Position numbers and translations under genes: made by a program. The notes under the pieces are model-generated. The model was not told the DNA's origin. It worked only from the letters and a program-made list of their open reading frames with translations, and searched no databases. Shown here one piece after another: positions 1 through 8,955 of a DNA stretch of 64,000 bases (the first letter of the stretch is position 1; each line of letters starts with the position of its first letter). This DNA comes from JBGSUZ01 sp963677505 (GTDB lineage: Bacteria; Bacillota; Clostridia; Peptostreptococcales; Acidaminobacteraceae), in the NCBI GenBank assembly GCA_963677505.2, contig CAXXWB010000014.1, forward strand, positions 1 through 64,000. Reading direction: 5' to 3'.

Positions 1-88
1 CAATATCTTATGGTGTTGCCTTTCAATTGTTTTTGACTGACCCATGAAATTTGAACGGTCCAAATGCTAAGGAAAAAGAGGTCCTTTT

Positions 89-1570
89 ATGAAATTAAAG
101 CAAGTCCTTAAACGTGTTGAACACGAAGTTTTACTTGGAGATATTTCTTCAGAATTGATCGATATATGTAACGATTCCAGAACTGCTCATGAAGGCAGTT
201 TGTTTATTGCCATCAAAGGTTATCATGTAGATGCCCATGATTGTCTGCTTCAAGTGATTCAAAATGGTTGTAAAGCAATTGTGCTAGACAATCCTCAAAA
301 AGTAGATATGAAGTGGTCAAGTCAATATGATGGACTCACAGTAATCCTAGTTAAAGACACACTTTCTGCAATGGCTCTAATTGCCAGTGATTTTTATCAA
401 CGACCTAGCGAAAAATTTAATCTTATCGGGGTAACAGGCACAAATGGAAAGACTTCAATTGCGCATTTAACGGGAAATTGTCTAGAGGCGCTCCACCATG
501 AGACGGCGGTACTGGGAACGACGGGAAATCGTATTGGCGAACACCTATATCCCACAAGTAATACAACAGTAGAATCTATTAAACTGCAGTGGTTATTCCA
601 AGAGATGGTTAACGAATCCATAGACACGTGTATTATGGAAGTTTCGTCCCATGCCCTTAGAACCCATCGTGTAGACGATGTACATTTTAACTACAGCATT
701 TTTACTAATCTGACTGAAGAACATTTGGATTTTCACAAAGATATGGAAGACTACTATCAAGCTAAAAAAGTTTTATTTGGCCAAACCGAAACAGCTTCTA
801 TTATCAATATAGATGATCCTTACGGTGCTCGACTATATCGAGAGTTAAAAGCGGAAGGTAAAACGGTTTACAGTTATGGCTTAACGAATCAGGCAGACTA
901 TTTTGCCAGTGATATTATCGCACATCATAACGGTAGCGATTATGGATTGAATTATCCTTCTGGAAAGGTTTACGTCAATATTCCAATTCCGGGAAAAATA
1001 TATATTTATAACACCTTGGCTGTTTTGGCACTTTTGGATCAAATGGGCTGCGACGCAGGAGAATTGCATTTGGCTATTAAGGGCATTAAAGCTGTAGACG
1101 GCCGACTTGAAGTGGTGAAAAATAATTTAGGCGCTACAGTCGTTGTAGATTATGCTCACTCACCAGATGCCCTAGACAAAGTGATTGACGTATGTCGTGA
1201 ATTTACATCAGGGAAGCTCTACGTGGTATTTGGCTGTGGTGGCGACAGAGATAAGAGCAAGCGCCCTGTTATGGGGAATATAGCTTCTGCCAAGGCAGAT
1301 TATGCCATCCTCACAAGCGACAATCCTAGAACAGAAGATCCAAAACAAATCATTGATGAGGTTCTGGTAGGTATACAAGAGAGCAACCGAGAAAAAGTAT
1401 ATATTGAAGCGGATAGACATCTTGCCATTGCTTATGGGGTTGAGAAAATACAAAAAGGTGATACCTTATTAATCACTGGAAAGGGTCATGAGACTTATCA
1501 AATCATCGGCATTACTAAAAATCATTTCGATGACCGAGAGGAAGCTGCTCTAGCTCTGAAAAACAGATAA
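89..1570 (+). CDS. murE: UDP-N-acetylmuramoyl-tripeptide synthetase MurE (meso-DAP type)
   Basis: This cytoplasmic ligase adds the third stem residue to UDP-MurNAc-L-Ala-D-Glu using ATP. The 493-residue length is normal for MurE. The Mur-ligase P-loop GVTGTNGKT lies at residues 114-122, and the DNPR motif that binds the incoming amino acid is at 411-414. In the family, DNPR marks meso-diaminopimelate specificity as opposed to lysine, and dapF further along the window agrees with this. The start is an ATG preceded by an AAAGAGGT ribosome site. It heads a mur/fts cluster; murF, which usually follows, is not here. The 88 bases upstream show no supported gene end. Confidence 0.96.
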   Translation: MKLKQVLKRVEHEVLLGDISSELIDICNDSRTAHEGSLFIAIKGYHVDAHDCLLQVIQNGCKAIVLDNPQKVDMKWSSQYDGLTVILVKDTLSAMALIASDFYQRPSEKFNLIGVTGTNGKTSIAHLTGNCLEALHHETAVLGTTGNRIGEHLYPTSNTTVESIKLQWLFQEMVNESIDTCIMEVSSHALRTHRVDDVHFNYSIFTNLTEEHLDFHKDMEDYYQAKKVLFGQTETASIINIDDPYGARLYRELKAEGKTVYSYGLTNQADYFASDIIAHHNGSDYGLNYPSGKVYVNIPIPGKIYIYNTLAVLALLDQMGCDAGELHLAIKGIKAVDGRLEVVKNNLGATVVVDYAHSPDALDKVIDVCREFTSGKLYVVFGCGGDRDKSKRPVMGNIASAKADYAILTSDNPRTEDPKQIIDEVLVGIQESNREKVYIEADRHLAIAYGVEKIQKGDTLLITGKGHETYQIIGITKNHFDDREEAALALKNR

Positions 1571-1606
1571 CTTAATCACAATGACATTTGAACAGTTGGA
1601 GGTAAT

Positions 1607-2560
1607 ATGATAAATACTTATGATTGGCTCAGCTTTGGTTTTGCCTGTGTCATGTCCTTAATATTAGGTAAATTTCTGATTCCCCTTTTGACAAAACTAA
1701 AGTTTGGTCAAAGTATCAGAGAGTTAGGTCCTCAAAGCCATCTAAAAAAATCGGGCACGCCAACAATGGGTGGGTTCATCTTCTTAACGGGTTTAATGTG
1801 CGCAGTTGCCTTGACTCTCAATTTTAAAATTGAAACCTGGATTTTCCTTCTAGGAACATTAGGAATGGGATTGGTAGGCTTTTTAGATGATTGGCTGATT
1901 ATTCAAAAGAAAAAAAATGAAGGGCTTAAGCCTAAGCAAAAGTTAATAGGACAGTTTGTTGTAGCCTTTATGCTTACAGGGGCAGTGGCTTCCTATTTTG
2001 GGACAGCCGTAATGGTTCCCTTTACTAACATGATGTGGGATATGGGTATATTCTATTATCCTTTTATGTGTATTTTTATTGTGGCAATAGCCAATGGTGT
2101 CAATTTAACGGATGGATTGGATGGTTTGGCAGGTACAGTGACCTTCTTTAACATGGCATTCTTTGCCTTTTGTTCATGGCAGTTTGGCTTAGTGTCCTTG
2201 TCTGCAGCAGGATTTGCTTTGTGCGGTGGCCTGGTCGGTTTCGTATTTTACAACAAATACCCAGCGAAGGTATTTATGGGAGACTTAGGTTCGCTAGCTC
2301 TTGGAGGCGCAATAGCAGCTATTTCTATGATGACGGGATTAGTCCTCTTTGTACCTATTGTGGGTCTAATTTATGTGATTGAGACTTTAAGTGTAACGAT
2401 ACAAGTGTTGGTCTTTAAAAAGACGAAAAAGCGCGTTTTTAAAATGGCACCCATTCACCATCATTTTGAACTAAGCGGTTGGAATGAGAAAAAAATAGTA
2501 ATGACATTTTCATCTGTGACAGCAGTCATGGCAATTGTGTCATACATTATGATATTCTAG
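1607..2560 (+). CDS. mraY: Phospho-N-acetylmuramoyl-pentapeptide transferase MraY
   Basis: MraY transfers phospho-MurNAc-pentapeptide from UDP to undecaprenyl phosphate, making lipid I at the inner face of the membrane. The 317-residue protein is strongly hydrophobic with about ten membrane spans. It carries the family's conserved stretches: the NLTDGLDGLAG loop near residue 166 with its catalytic aspartates, and the HHHFE motif near residue 284. An AGGAGG-like site (TTGGAGG) precedes the ATG. It sits between murE and murD, where murF-mraY-murD is the common order, so the missing murF is the only oddity. Confidence 0.96.
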   Translation: MINTYDWLSFGFACVMSLILGKFLIPLLTKLKFGQSIRELGPQSHLKKSGTPTMGGFIFLTGLMCAVALTLNFKIETWIFLLGTLGMGLVGFLDDWLIIQKKKNEGLKPKQKLIGQFVVAFMLTGAVASYFGTAVMVPFTNMMWDMGIFYYPFMCIFIVAIANGVNLTDGLDGLAGTVTFFNMAFFAFCSWQFGLVSLSAAGFALCGGLVGFVFYNKYPAKVFMGDLGSLALGGAIAAISMMTGLVLFVPIVGLIYVIETLSVTIQVLVFKKTKKRVFKMAPIHHHFELSGWNEKKIVMTFSSVTAVMAIVSYIMIF

Positions 2561-2570
2561 GAGGTACCTT

Positions 2571-3929
2571 ATGTTTTCTGGACAACGTGTATTGGTAGTG
2601 GGACTTGCTAAATCAGGCATTCCGGCAGTAAGGGCATTAAAGAGCCAAGGCGCCTTTGTGATTCTTCACGATGCTAAACCAGTGGAACGATTTACAGATC
2701 TTTTAGAGCAACTGAGTGGATTATACGATGAAACTTGTATTGGAAAACTCCCCGAAAATGTAAGCCAATTGGATTGCATCGTCTTAAGTCCTGGTGTGCC
2801 TACTAATTTGAATTTTATACAAGAAGCCCGAAATGCTGGCGTTAGAATAATAGGAGAATTAGAACTGGGGTACTTACTTGCAAAGGGTCATTTTTATGGC
2901 ATTACAGGCACCAACGGCAAAACCACTACTACGGCATTGGTCGGTGAAATATTCAAAGCGGGGAAAAGACAAGCTTATGTTGTGGGAAACATTGGCTTGC
3001 CAGTTGTTGAGGTAGCACCAAAGAGTAGTGACGACTCTTGTTTCGTAACAGAAGTTAGCAGTTTCCAACTTGAAACGATTAAACAATTTAAATGTGAAAT
3101 TGCTGCAATTTTAAATTTGACACCAGACCATTTAAATCGTCACAAGACAATGGAAAATTATATTGATGCTAAGTGTCGCATTTTTGAAAATAATGACTCG
3201 GAAAGTATCCTAGTACTTAATTATGATAATTTATTGACTCGCGAAGTGGGAAAAAGAAACTTCAAAGGGCAAGTGATTTATTTTAGCAGAATGGAAAAAA
3301 TGAAAAACGGCGTTTATGCCGAGGATGGTAAAATATACGTACATGATTTCAAAAAAGACGAAGTGGTCTTTATTATGAATGTAGATGACATTTTTATTCC
3401 TGGGCCACATAACTTAGAGAATGTGTTGGCTGCAATTGCCATCAGCTATTATGCGGGCATTCCGAAAGAAATTATTAAACAGACTATAGCAGATTTTAAG
3501 GGTATTGAACACCGTGTAGAATTTGTGAAAATTCTTAAAGGTGTGACATTCTTTAATGACAGCAAAGGCACAAATCCTGACTCTTCTATTAAAGCTATCG
3601 AGGCAATGAAGCAACCAACCTATCTCATTGCTGGGGGGATGGACAAAGGCAGTACCTTTGACGAGCTACTTGCTGTTTTTGGGACTACCGTCAAGCATAT
3701 GGTAGTCTTTGGAGAGACTGCACAGCTCTTGCTTGAAACAGCTAAAGTCCACGGGTTTGAAGCAGTTACAAAGGTGAATGATCTTGAAGAAGCTGTAAAA
3801 TTGTGTTATGGAATGGCTAAGGAAGGGGAGACGGTATTGTTATCTCCTGCCTGTGCAAGTTGGGATATGTATCCGAGTTTTGAAGTGAGAGGCGATCATT
3901 TTAAAGCTTGTGTCAATGCGCTGGAGTAG
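2571..3929 (+). CDS. murD: UDP-N-acetylmuramoylalanine--D-glutamate ligase MurD
   Basis: MurD adds D-glutamate to UDP-MurNAc-L-alanine in the cytoplasm. The 452-residue protein has an N-terminal Rossmann-like UDP-binding region starting at VLVVGLAKSG, the ATP-binding GITGTNGKTTTT segment near residues 109-120, and a C-terminal ligase domain with the NDSKGTNPD segment. It starts 10 bases after the mraY stop, with the ribosome site AGGAGG overlapping the mraY end, so it is co-translated in the same operon. Length and order match the Firmicutes division and cell wall cluster. Confidence 0.96.
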   Translation: MFSGQRVLVVGLAKSGIPAVRALKSQGAFVILHDAKPVERFTDLLEQLSGLYDETCIGKLPENVSQLDCIVLSPGVPTNLNFIQEARNAGVRIIGELELGYLLAKGHFYGITGTNGKTTTTALVGEIFKAGKRQAYVVGNIGLPVVEVAPKSSDDSCFVTEVSSFQLETIKQFKCEIAAILNLTPDHLNRHKTMENYIDAKCRIFENNDSESILVLNYDNLLTREVGKRNFKGQVIYFSRMEKMKNGVYAEDGKIYVHDFKKDEVVFIMNVDDIFIPGPHNLENVLAAIAISYYAGIPKEIIKQTIADFKGIEHRVEFVKILKGVTFFNDSKGTNPDSSIKAIEAMKQPTYLIAGGMDKGSTFDELLAVFGTTVKHMVVFGETAQLLLETAKVHGFEAVTKVNDLEEAVKLCYGMAKEGETVLLSPACASWDMYPSFEVRGDHFKACVNALE

Positions 3930-3934
3930 CACGA

Positions 3935-5059
3935 ATGAAAAAATATAAATCAGTTGACCTTACTTTGACCTTCGCCATTGTAATCCTTATATTTTTAGGG
4001 GTTATGATGGTCTTCAGTTCAAGCTATTACTACGCTATGGCTGTCTGGGATGACAAATTTCTCTTTTTAAAAAAGGAACTTTTCTGGGTTGCGTTAGGTA
4101 CCGTATCGTTATTTATCACCATGAATATTGATTATCATTTTTGGCGAAAAATTTCTTGGCCTGTTTTTCTAGGAAGTATATTTTTGTTGATTTTACTTTT
4201 TACGCCTCTTGGTATGGAAATCAAAGGTGCGAGAAGATGGCTGGATATTGGTCCTACAACGTTGATGCCTTCGGAATTTGCTAAATTCGCTATTATTGTT
4301 TTTGTTCCTGATTTATTGGTTAAAAGGCGTAGATTTCTTCATCTTTTCAAAGAGGGACTAGTGCCGTTTTTAGGATTGATAGCTCTGTATGCAGGACTGA
4401 TTATTCTTCAGCCGAACTTGAGTACAGCAATTACCATATCTCTTATGATAGTAACTATGGTTTTTGTAGCAGGCGTCAGAAAGTCTCATTTGCTTGGATT
4501 AGGGGCAGTCGGTATCGGTGCAATAGCACTGGCGATTTTAACCAGTGGCTATCGTATGAGGCGATTTACCACTTTCCTTGATCCCTTTAAAGATATTCAG
4601 GGCGATGGTTATCAAGTGGTTCAATCACTATATGCTTTAGGAACGGGTGGTGCTTACGGCGTAGGTCTTGGACAGAGTATTTTAAACAAGTTGTATATTC
4701 CAGAACCCCAAAATGACTTCATCTTTGCCACCATTGGAGAAGAATTAGGTTTTGTGGGTAGCGTGTTCATTATATTAGTTTTCTTGACCTTAATATACAG
4801 AGGGGTTAAAATTGCCATAAACGCACCAGACTTATACGGTTCTTTAGTGGCCACAGGTATTACTTCGCTTATTGGCATACAGGTTATGATCAACATTGCG
4901 GTAGCCACATCGTCCATGCCTGTAACGGGTTTACCACTTCCTTTTATCAGTTATGGCGGCAATTTTTTATTTTTGTTGTTGACATTGATGGGTATCTTGC
5001 TTAATATTTCTAAGCATACCATTGATCGAAAAGATCATAAAAAGGAAACAATTGAATAG
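3935..5059 (+). CDS. ftsW: FtsW/RodA/SpoVE-family peptidoglycan glycosyltransferase
   Basis: This SEDS-family integral membrane protein polymerises lipid II glycan strands at the septum together with a class B penicillin-binding protein. The corrected product is 374 residues with about ten hydrophobic segments and the family C-terminal signature around PVTGLPLPFISYGG. The ATG at 3935 is preferred over the upstream codon at 3908: it lies just after the murD stop and has CTGGAG upstream, while 3908 would overlap murD. SpoVE and FtsW cannot be separated by sequence alone. The division gene context and the empty sporulation slots elsewhere favour FtsW. Confidence 0.93.
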   Translation: MKKYKSVDLTLTFAIVILIFLGVMMVFSSSYYYAMAVWDDKFLFLKKELFWVALGTVSLFITMNIDYHFWRKISWPVFLGSIFLLILLFTPLGMEIKGARRWLDIGPTTLMPSEFAKFAIIVFVPDLLVKRRRFLHLFKEGLVPFLGLIALYAGLIILQPNLSTAITISLMIVTMVFVAGVRKSHLLGLGAVGIGAIALAILTSGYRMRRFTTFLDPFKDIQGDGYQVVQSLYALGTGGAYGVGLGQSILNKLYIPEPQNDFIFATIGEELGFVGSVFIILVFLTLIYRGVKIAINAPDLYGSLVATGITSLIGIQVMINIAVATSSMPVTGLPLPFISYGGNFLFLLLTLMGILLNISKHTIDRKDHKKETIE

Positions 5060-5069
5060 GAGAATGAAA

Positions 5070-6179
5070 ATGAAAGTTTTAGTAACCGGTGGTGGCACTG
5101 GTGGGCATATTTATCCTGCGCTTGCAATTATTGAAGAGATAAAGAGACAAGCACCCAACACAGAATTCATGTATGTGGGAACAAGAACGGGTCTTGAACA
5201 TGAAATTGTAATGAAGGCGGGCATTCCTTTTGAAATTATCGACGTAAAAGGATTCAGTTCCAAAAGTCCCATTAAGCGCATAGGTACAGTAAAAAAAGCA
5301 TCTGGAGCTTTGGCAGATTCAATTAAAATCATTAAAAAGTTTAAGCCTGACTTGGTCATTGGAACAGGTGGATACGTGGCAGGACCAGTAGTTTTGGCTG
5401 CGGCTATTTCCGGTAAGAAAATAAAGACCGCCATACATGAGCAAAATGTTTTTCCTGGTAAGACCAATAAAATTCTCTCTAAATTTGTTGACCGAATTTA
5501 TTTGAGCTATGAAGAAAGTGGTCGTTACTTTACAGATAAAAAGAAATTAAAATTAGTGGGTAACCCAGTCAGAAATGAATTTGAGTCTTTAGAAAAGGAT
5601 AGTTGCAGAGAGTCTCTCGGGATTCCAAATGATACTTTCTTTGTGGTTTCTTTTGGGGGCAGCGGCGGGGCAAAAAAAATCAATGAAACCATGCTGCTGG
5701 TTCTTAACTTTTTCAAGAATGATAAAAGCTATAAACTGATTCATGTTACTGGGAAGAGCTATTATGAGAAATTTGTTAAATGTTTAGACCAATCGGGTCT
5801 GCAACTGGGACCAAACACCACTATCAAAGATTATTTGTTCGATATACCGAGATATTTATGTGCGGCGGACTTAGTCATTGGCAGAGCTGGGGCGACGACA
5901 TTGGCAGAGTTAATGGCAGTAAAAACCCCATCGATCTTGATTCCTTCGCCTAACGTGGCAGACGACCATCAAACGTTCAATGCCAAAGAAATGCAACGAC
6001 TTGGCATTAGTAAGATGATTACGGAAAATGACCTAAACGACGCTAAAATATCTCAGTTTATTATCAAGTGCAAAGAAGATAAAAAAGAGTTGCAAGAAAT
6101 GATTCATGGTTTCGAAAAAATATCGAGAGAAAAGGCTGCAAAAGGGATTGTTAAAGATTTAATAAAGCTTGTAAAATAG
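5070..6179 (+). CDS. murG: Lipid II synthase: undecaprenyldiphospho-muramoylpentapeptide GlcNAc transferase MurG
   Basis: MurG adds GlcNAc to lipid I to form lipid II at the cytoplasmic membrane face. The product is 369 residues. The N-terminal glycine loop GGGTGGH is at residues 7-13, and the C-terminal UDP-GlcNAc-binding half contains GRAGATTLAELMA. The ATG at 5070 is chosen because the AGGAG at 5058-5062 lies 7 bases upstream; the ATG at 5064 is too close and 5022 would overlap ftsW. It is a GT28-family glycosyltransferase in an operon with ftsW and ftsQ. Confidence 0.96.
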   Translation: MKVLVTGGGTGGHIYPALAIIEEIKRQAPNTEFMYVGTRTGLEHEIVMKAGIPFEIIDVKGFSSKSPIKRIGTVKKASGALADSIKIIKKFKPDLVIGTGGYVAGPVVLAAAISGKKIKTAIHEQNVFPGKTNKILSKFVDRIYLSYEESGRYFTDKKKLKLVGNPVRNEFESLEKDSCRESLGIPNDTFFVVSFGGSGGAKKINETMLLVLNFFKNDKSYKLIHVTGKSYYEKFVKCLDQSGLQLGPNTTIKDYLFDIPRYLCAADLVIGRAGATTLAELMAVKTPSILIPSPNVADDHQTFNAKEMQRLGISKMITENDLNDAKISQFIIKCKEDKKELQEMIHGFEKISREKAAKGIVKDLIKLVK

Positions 6180-6199
6180 GTTGAAATGGAGTGACAGCA

Positions 6200-6937
6200 G
6201 TGAAACAAAGGGATGAGATCAGCTATAAAAATTTTAGAACACCATTTTTAAGTGGCGCCCTGAGTGCATTGCTTCTTTCGTCAACCCTCTTTACACCTCT
6301 TTTTAAAGTCAGTGAGGTATCACTTAACCTGAACGCCTTTACGACTCAGGAAGAATTATTGGATATTGCAGAAATTCAAAGAGGTAAAACTATCTTGCCC
6401 TTTCTAAGTGAAGGGCAGATCATTAAACGTTTAAAAACCCATCCCTATGTATTGGATGCAGACTTAAAAAAAGAGTGGCCCCAGAAGCTAAAAATAGAAA
6501 TTACCTATAGACAAGATAGATTTGCCATACCGAATGCGGGATTTTACATTATTCTTGACGATGAACTTCATGTACTTCGGGTAGACAAAATGGTTTATGA
6601 TGCTGCGGTGATTGAAGGTTTAACTTTTAAAGAATTTAAAATTGGAGAAAAAATCACCGTAGATCAGTCAAGAGTTTTAGAGCGCATTGTGAGTTTAAAA
6701 CAGTTAATGGAAAAATCTCATATTGAGTATCTCTCCAAATTTACCTATTCTGAGGGGACCTTGCTTATCTACACAAAACGAGGACTTAAAGTTTCTTTTG
6801 GAGATTTGTCAAATTTAGAAACGAGATTCAATAGCTCCGTTGAAATTTACGATAATTTACAGTCAAAAGGCATTAAAACAGGTTTGATAGACGTGAGCAG
6901 CGATGGCTTGCCCATTTATAAGCCATTTGGCAAATAG
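6200..6937 (+). CDS. ftsQ: Cell division protein FtsQ/DivIB
   Basis: FtsQ/DivIB is a bitopic membrane protein of the divisome that forms a complex with FtsL/DivIC and FtsB. The 245-residue product has a short cytoplasmic N-terminus, one hydrophobic segment around residues 17-35 and an external POTRA-like region with the VSLN...GKTILPF pattern, followed by the FtsQ beta domain. The GTG at 6200 has TGGAG 8 bases upstream; the GTG at 6191 overlaps that site. Low sequence conservation is usual for this family. The call rests on topology, size and position after murG. Confidence 0.88.
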   Translation: MKQRDEISYKNFRTPFLSGALSALLLSSTLFTPLFKVSEVSLNLNAFTTQEELLDIAEIQRGKTILPFLSEGQIIKRLKTHPYVLDADLKKEWPQKLKIEITYRQDRFAIPNAGFYIILDDELHVLRVDKMVYDAAVIEGLTFKEFKIGEKITVDQSRVLERIVSLKQLMEKSHIEYLSKFTYSEGTLLIYTKRGLKVSFGDLSNLETRFNSSVEIYDNLQSKGIKTGLIDVSSDGLPIYKPFGK

Positions 6938-6951
6938 GAGGCGAAGTAGAC

Positions 6952-7668
6952 ATGAAACTTAAAAAGGATGCAATTTGGATTGGTTCGGTCTGTATATTAT
7001 TAGGCATCATCATGTCATTACAATTTAAAACCGTTCAAAAAAATTTTTTGCAGGGACAGTCACCGAGCCAAAAATCGGCACAGTTAGTAGGCGAATTAAC
7101 TAAGCTAAAAAATGAAAAAGAGCTTTTAACATCAGAAATTGATTCATTGGAGAAAAAACTCAAGGAAATTGAAAGCACCGAGTCTAAGGGCAATGTAGTG
7201 ATTAAAAACCTGAATGAAGACTTGTTGAAATATAAGGCCTTTGCAGGTCTGACAGATGTTTATGGACCTGGAATTGAAATTTTTATCGACAATCCAACGA
7301 AAGAAACCAACAGCACCTTTGAAACCAATCTCGTCTACGATTATGACGTTATTGTGAACTTGGTAAACGAATTAAATGCAGCTGGAGCAGAAGCCATCTC
7401 CATAAATGACCAGAGAATTTTAAGTCATACAGAAATACGTGCGGCAGGGGAGAATATCAATATTAACCAAGTGCCACAGACAACGCCTTTCGTTGTGAAA
7501 GTTATTGGTAATCCAGAAACTTTAGAAGGTGCCCTTTCTGGACGATTCGGCATTGTGTCTATCATTAGAGAAAAAAATTATCAAATAGATATTAAAAAAA
7601 TGGAAAAAGTAACAGTTTCTCGTTATAAAGGCATCATCGATTACCGATATTCAACAGTAGTTGAATAA
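6952..7668 (+). CDS. DUF881 family membrane-anchored protein (first copy)
   Basis: The 238-residue protein has one N-terminal membrane helix (about residues 9-26), a coiled-coil stretch (about 45-95) and a C-terminal DUF881 domain beginning near LTDVYGPGIEIFIDN and including the AGAEAISINDQRI segment. This is the family of Bacillus YlxW/YlxX, found next to division genes but without a settled biochemical role. It is encoded directly after ftsQ with AGGAGG upstream, and a paralogue follows immediately, suggesting the pair acts at the membrane in division or cell wall assembly (inference). Confidence 0.88.
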   Translation: MKLKKDAIWIGSVCILLGIIMSLQFKTVQKNFLQGQSPSQKSAQLVGELTKLKNEKELLTSEIDSLEKKLKEIESTESKGNVVIKNLNEDLLKYKAFAGLTDVYGPGIEIFIDNPTKETNSTFETNLVYDYDVIVNLVNELNAAGAEAISINDQRILSHTEIRAAGENININQVPQTTPFVVKVIGNPETLEGALSGRFGIVSIIREKNYQIDIKKMEKVTVSRYKGIIDYRYSTVVE

Positions 7669-7721
7669 GGCATTTTGCAGGTCTTTCTGATAACGGTGTA
7701 ATGAATAAATGAGGTGAAACC

Positions 7722-8450
7722 ATGAAATTAAAAAAAGGTCAGACCATCATTGTCATACTCATGGTCATCTTGGGCATGCTGATTGCAGTGCAGTTAAGAT
7801 TGTCGCAGATGGGTTATAAATACGTCCAGTTTACAGACATTAACAATCTTCAAAGCACTATTTTAAAAGAAAAAGTTGAGATTGAACAATTAAAAGAAAA
7901 ACAAAAAGAACTAGAAACCAAGGAAAAAGCTTATGAAAGTGCTCAAACTGGCGGAGGCGATTTAGAATCCGTTCTTGAAGAAAACGTAAAACAATATAAG
8001 ACTTTTGCAGGACTGACCAAACTTGAAGGACCAGGTATAGTGGTTATTGTCACCGATGCAGAAAGAGATCTTGATACAAACGAAAATCCGAACGACCTGA
8101 TTGTACATGATTACGACATGAGGGCTTTAATCGGTGATATACGCGCAGCTGGGGCAGAGGCTATCAGCATTAACAATCAGCGTATTTTACTGTCGAAGAC
8201 GGAAATGTATTGTACAGGACCAACCATTCGAATTAACGACCAAGTTTTTGCTCAGCCATTTATCATAAGGGCGATAGGCGATAAGAACAGACTATTGGAA
8301 GTTGTTGATGGTCCCAATGGTTATGCTAATATTTTAAGAGACACAGGAATATTTGTGGAGACCAATACCAGTATCAACATTGAAATTCCTGCCTATACAC
8401 GAATTAAGGAACCTGTATTTTTAAAATCTGAGGAGGAAGTAAGCAAATGA
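7722..8450 (+). CDS. DUF881 family membrane-anchored protein (second copy)
   Basis: The 242-residue paralogue of the preceding gene has the same plan: an N-terminal membrane helix (about residues 7-25), a coiled coil (about 45-75) and a DUF881 domain starting near LTKLEGPGIVVIV with AGAEAISINNQRI. The two copies share the order and the conserved NxQRI segment but have diverged along most of their length, so this looks like an old tandem duplication. The stop overlaps the start of the small basic protein by 4 bases (ATGA), indicating translational coupling. Function is not established. Confidence 0.88.
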   Translation: MKLKKGQTIIVILMVILGMLIAVQLRLSQMGYKYVQFTDINNLQSTILKEKVEIEQLKEKQKELETKEKAYESAQTGGGDLESVLEENVKQYKTFAGLTKLEGPGIVVIVTDAERDLDTNENPNDLIVHDYDMRALIGDIRAAGAEAISINNQRILLSKTEMYCTGPTIRINDQVFAQPFIIRAIGDKNRLLEVVDGPNGYANILRDTGIFVETNTSINIEIPAYTRIKEPVFLKSEEEVSK

Positions 8451-8812
8451 TTGTAGCGATATTAGGCATTGTCCTAGGGCTAGCCCTTGGGTTTTTAATT
8501 CCCCTTACCATTACCACGAGTTACTCTGTTTATTTTTCGGTGGCCATTCTAGCTGCAATCGACTCAGTCTTTGGCGCTGTACGCTCCTCAATAGACAATA
8601 AATTCGATCCTATCATTTTTTTATCAGGATTTTTCACCAATGCCATTCTCGCAGCATTTTTAGCTTATATTGGTGATAACTTAGGTGTGCCAATTTATTA
8701 TGCTGCCGTATTTGCTTTTGGCGTACGTTTATTTAACAACTTGGCCATTATTAGACGGCAATTTATCGAAGAATATCGAAAAAACAGAAAAAAAACCGAC
8801 GAAACGGTGTAA
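8447..8812 (+). CDS. sbp: Small basic protein, DUF1290 (Sbp family)
   Basis: The 121-residue integral membrane protein has about three to four hydrophobic spans and a basic C-terminal tail (REIEEYRKNRKK-like). It resembles Bacillus Sbp, which lies directly upstream of ftsA-ftsZ. The conserved segment around FGAVRSSIDNKFDPIIFLSGFF marks the family. It overlaps the upstream DUF881 gene by ATGA and ends the mur/fts transcription block. Its role is unknown, though its position next to ftsZ is strongly conserved in Firmicutes. Confidence 0.85.
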   Translation: MIVAILGIVLGLALGFLIPLTITTSYSVYFSVAILAAIDSVFGAVRSSIDNKFDPIIFLSGFFTNAILAAFLAYIGDNLGVPIYYAAVFAFGVRLFNNLAIIRRQFIEEYRKNRKKTDETV

Positions 8813-8860
8813 TTTGTGTAAAAATCTTGAATATTACTATTTCTAAGCACTATCAGAATA

Positions 8861-8869
8861 TGGTATTAT
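8861..8869 (+). promoter_or_regulatory. Probable extended -10 promoter for ftsZ
   Basis: TGG followed by TATTAT (8864-8869) forms an extended -10 element about 85 bases before the ftsZ start. The -35 region 17 bases upstream (TTCTAA) is poor, as extended -10 promoters tolerate. The 143-base gap between sbp and ftsZ is otherwise non-coding and also contains a small inverted repeat, CGAAT-ATT-ATTCG, around 8910. Confidence 0.5.
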
Positions 8870-8955
8870 AGAGTAAGGTACTTGTAGAAAATTAGGTTTT
8901 TTTAGAACGAATATTATTCGCTAAGATACAAAGTCATACTAAGGGGGTCACACTC

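Noticed and set aside
1..88. Possible 3' end of an upstream penicillin-binding protein gene
   Set aside because: The open stretches in the first 60 bases are too short and show no recognisable C-terminal sequence, so no feature is claimed.
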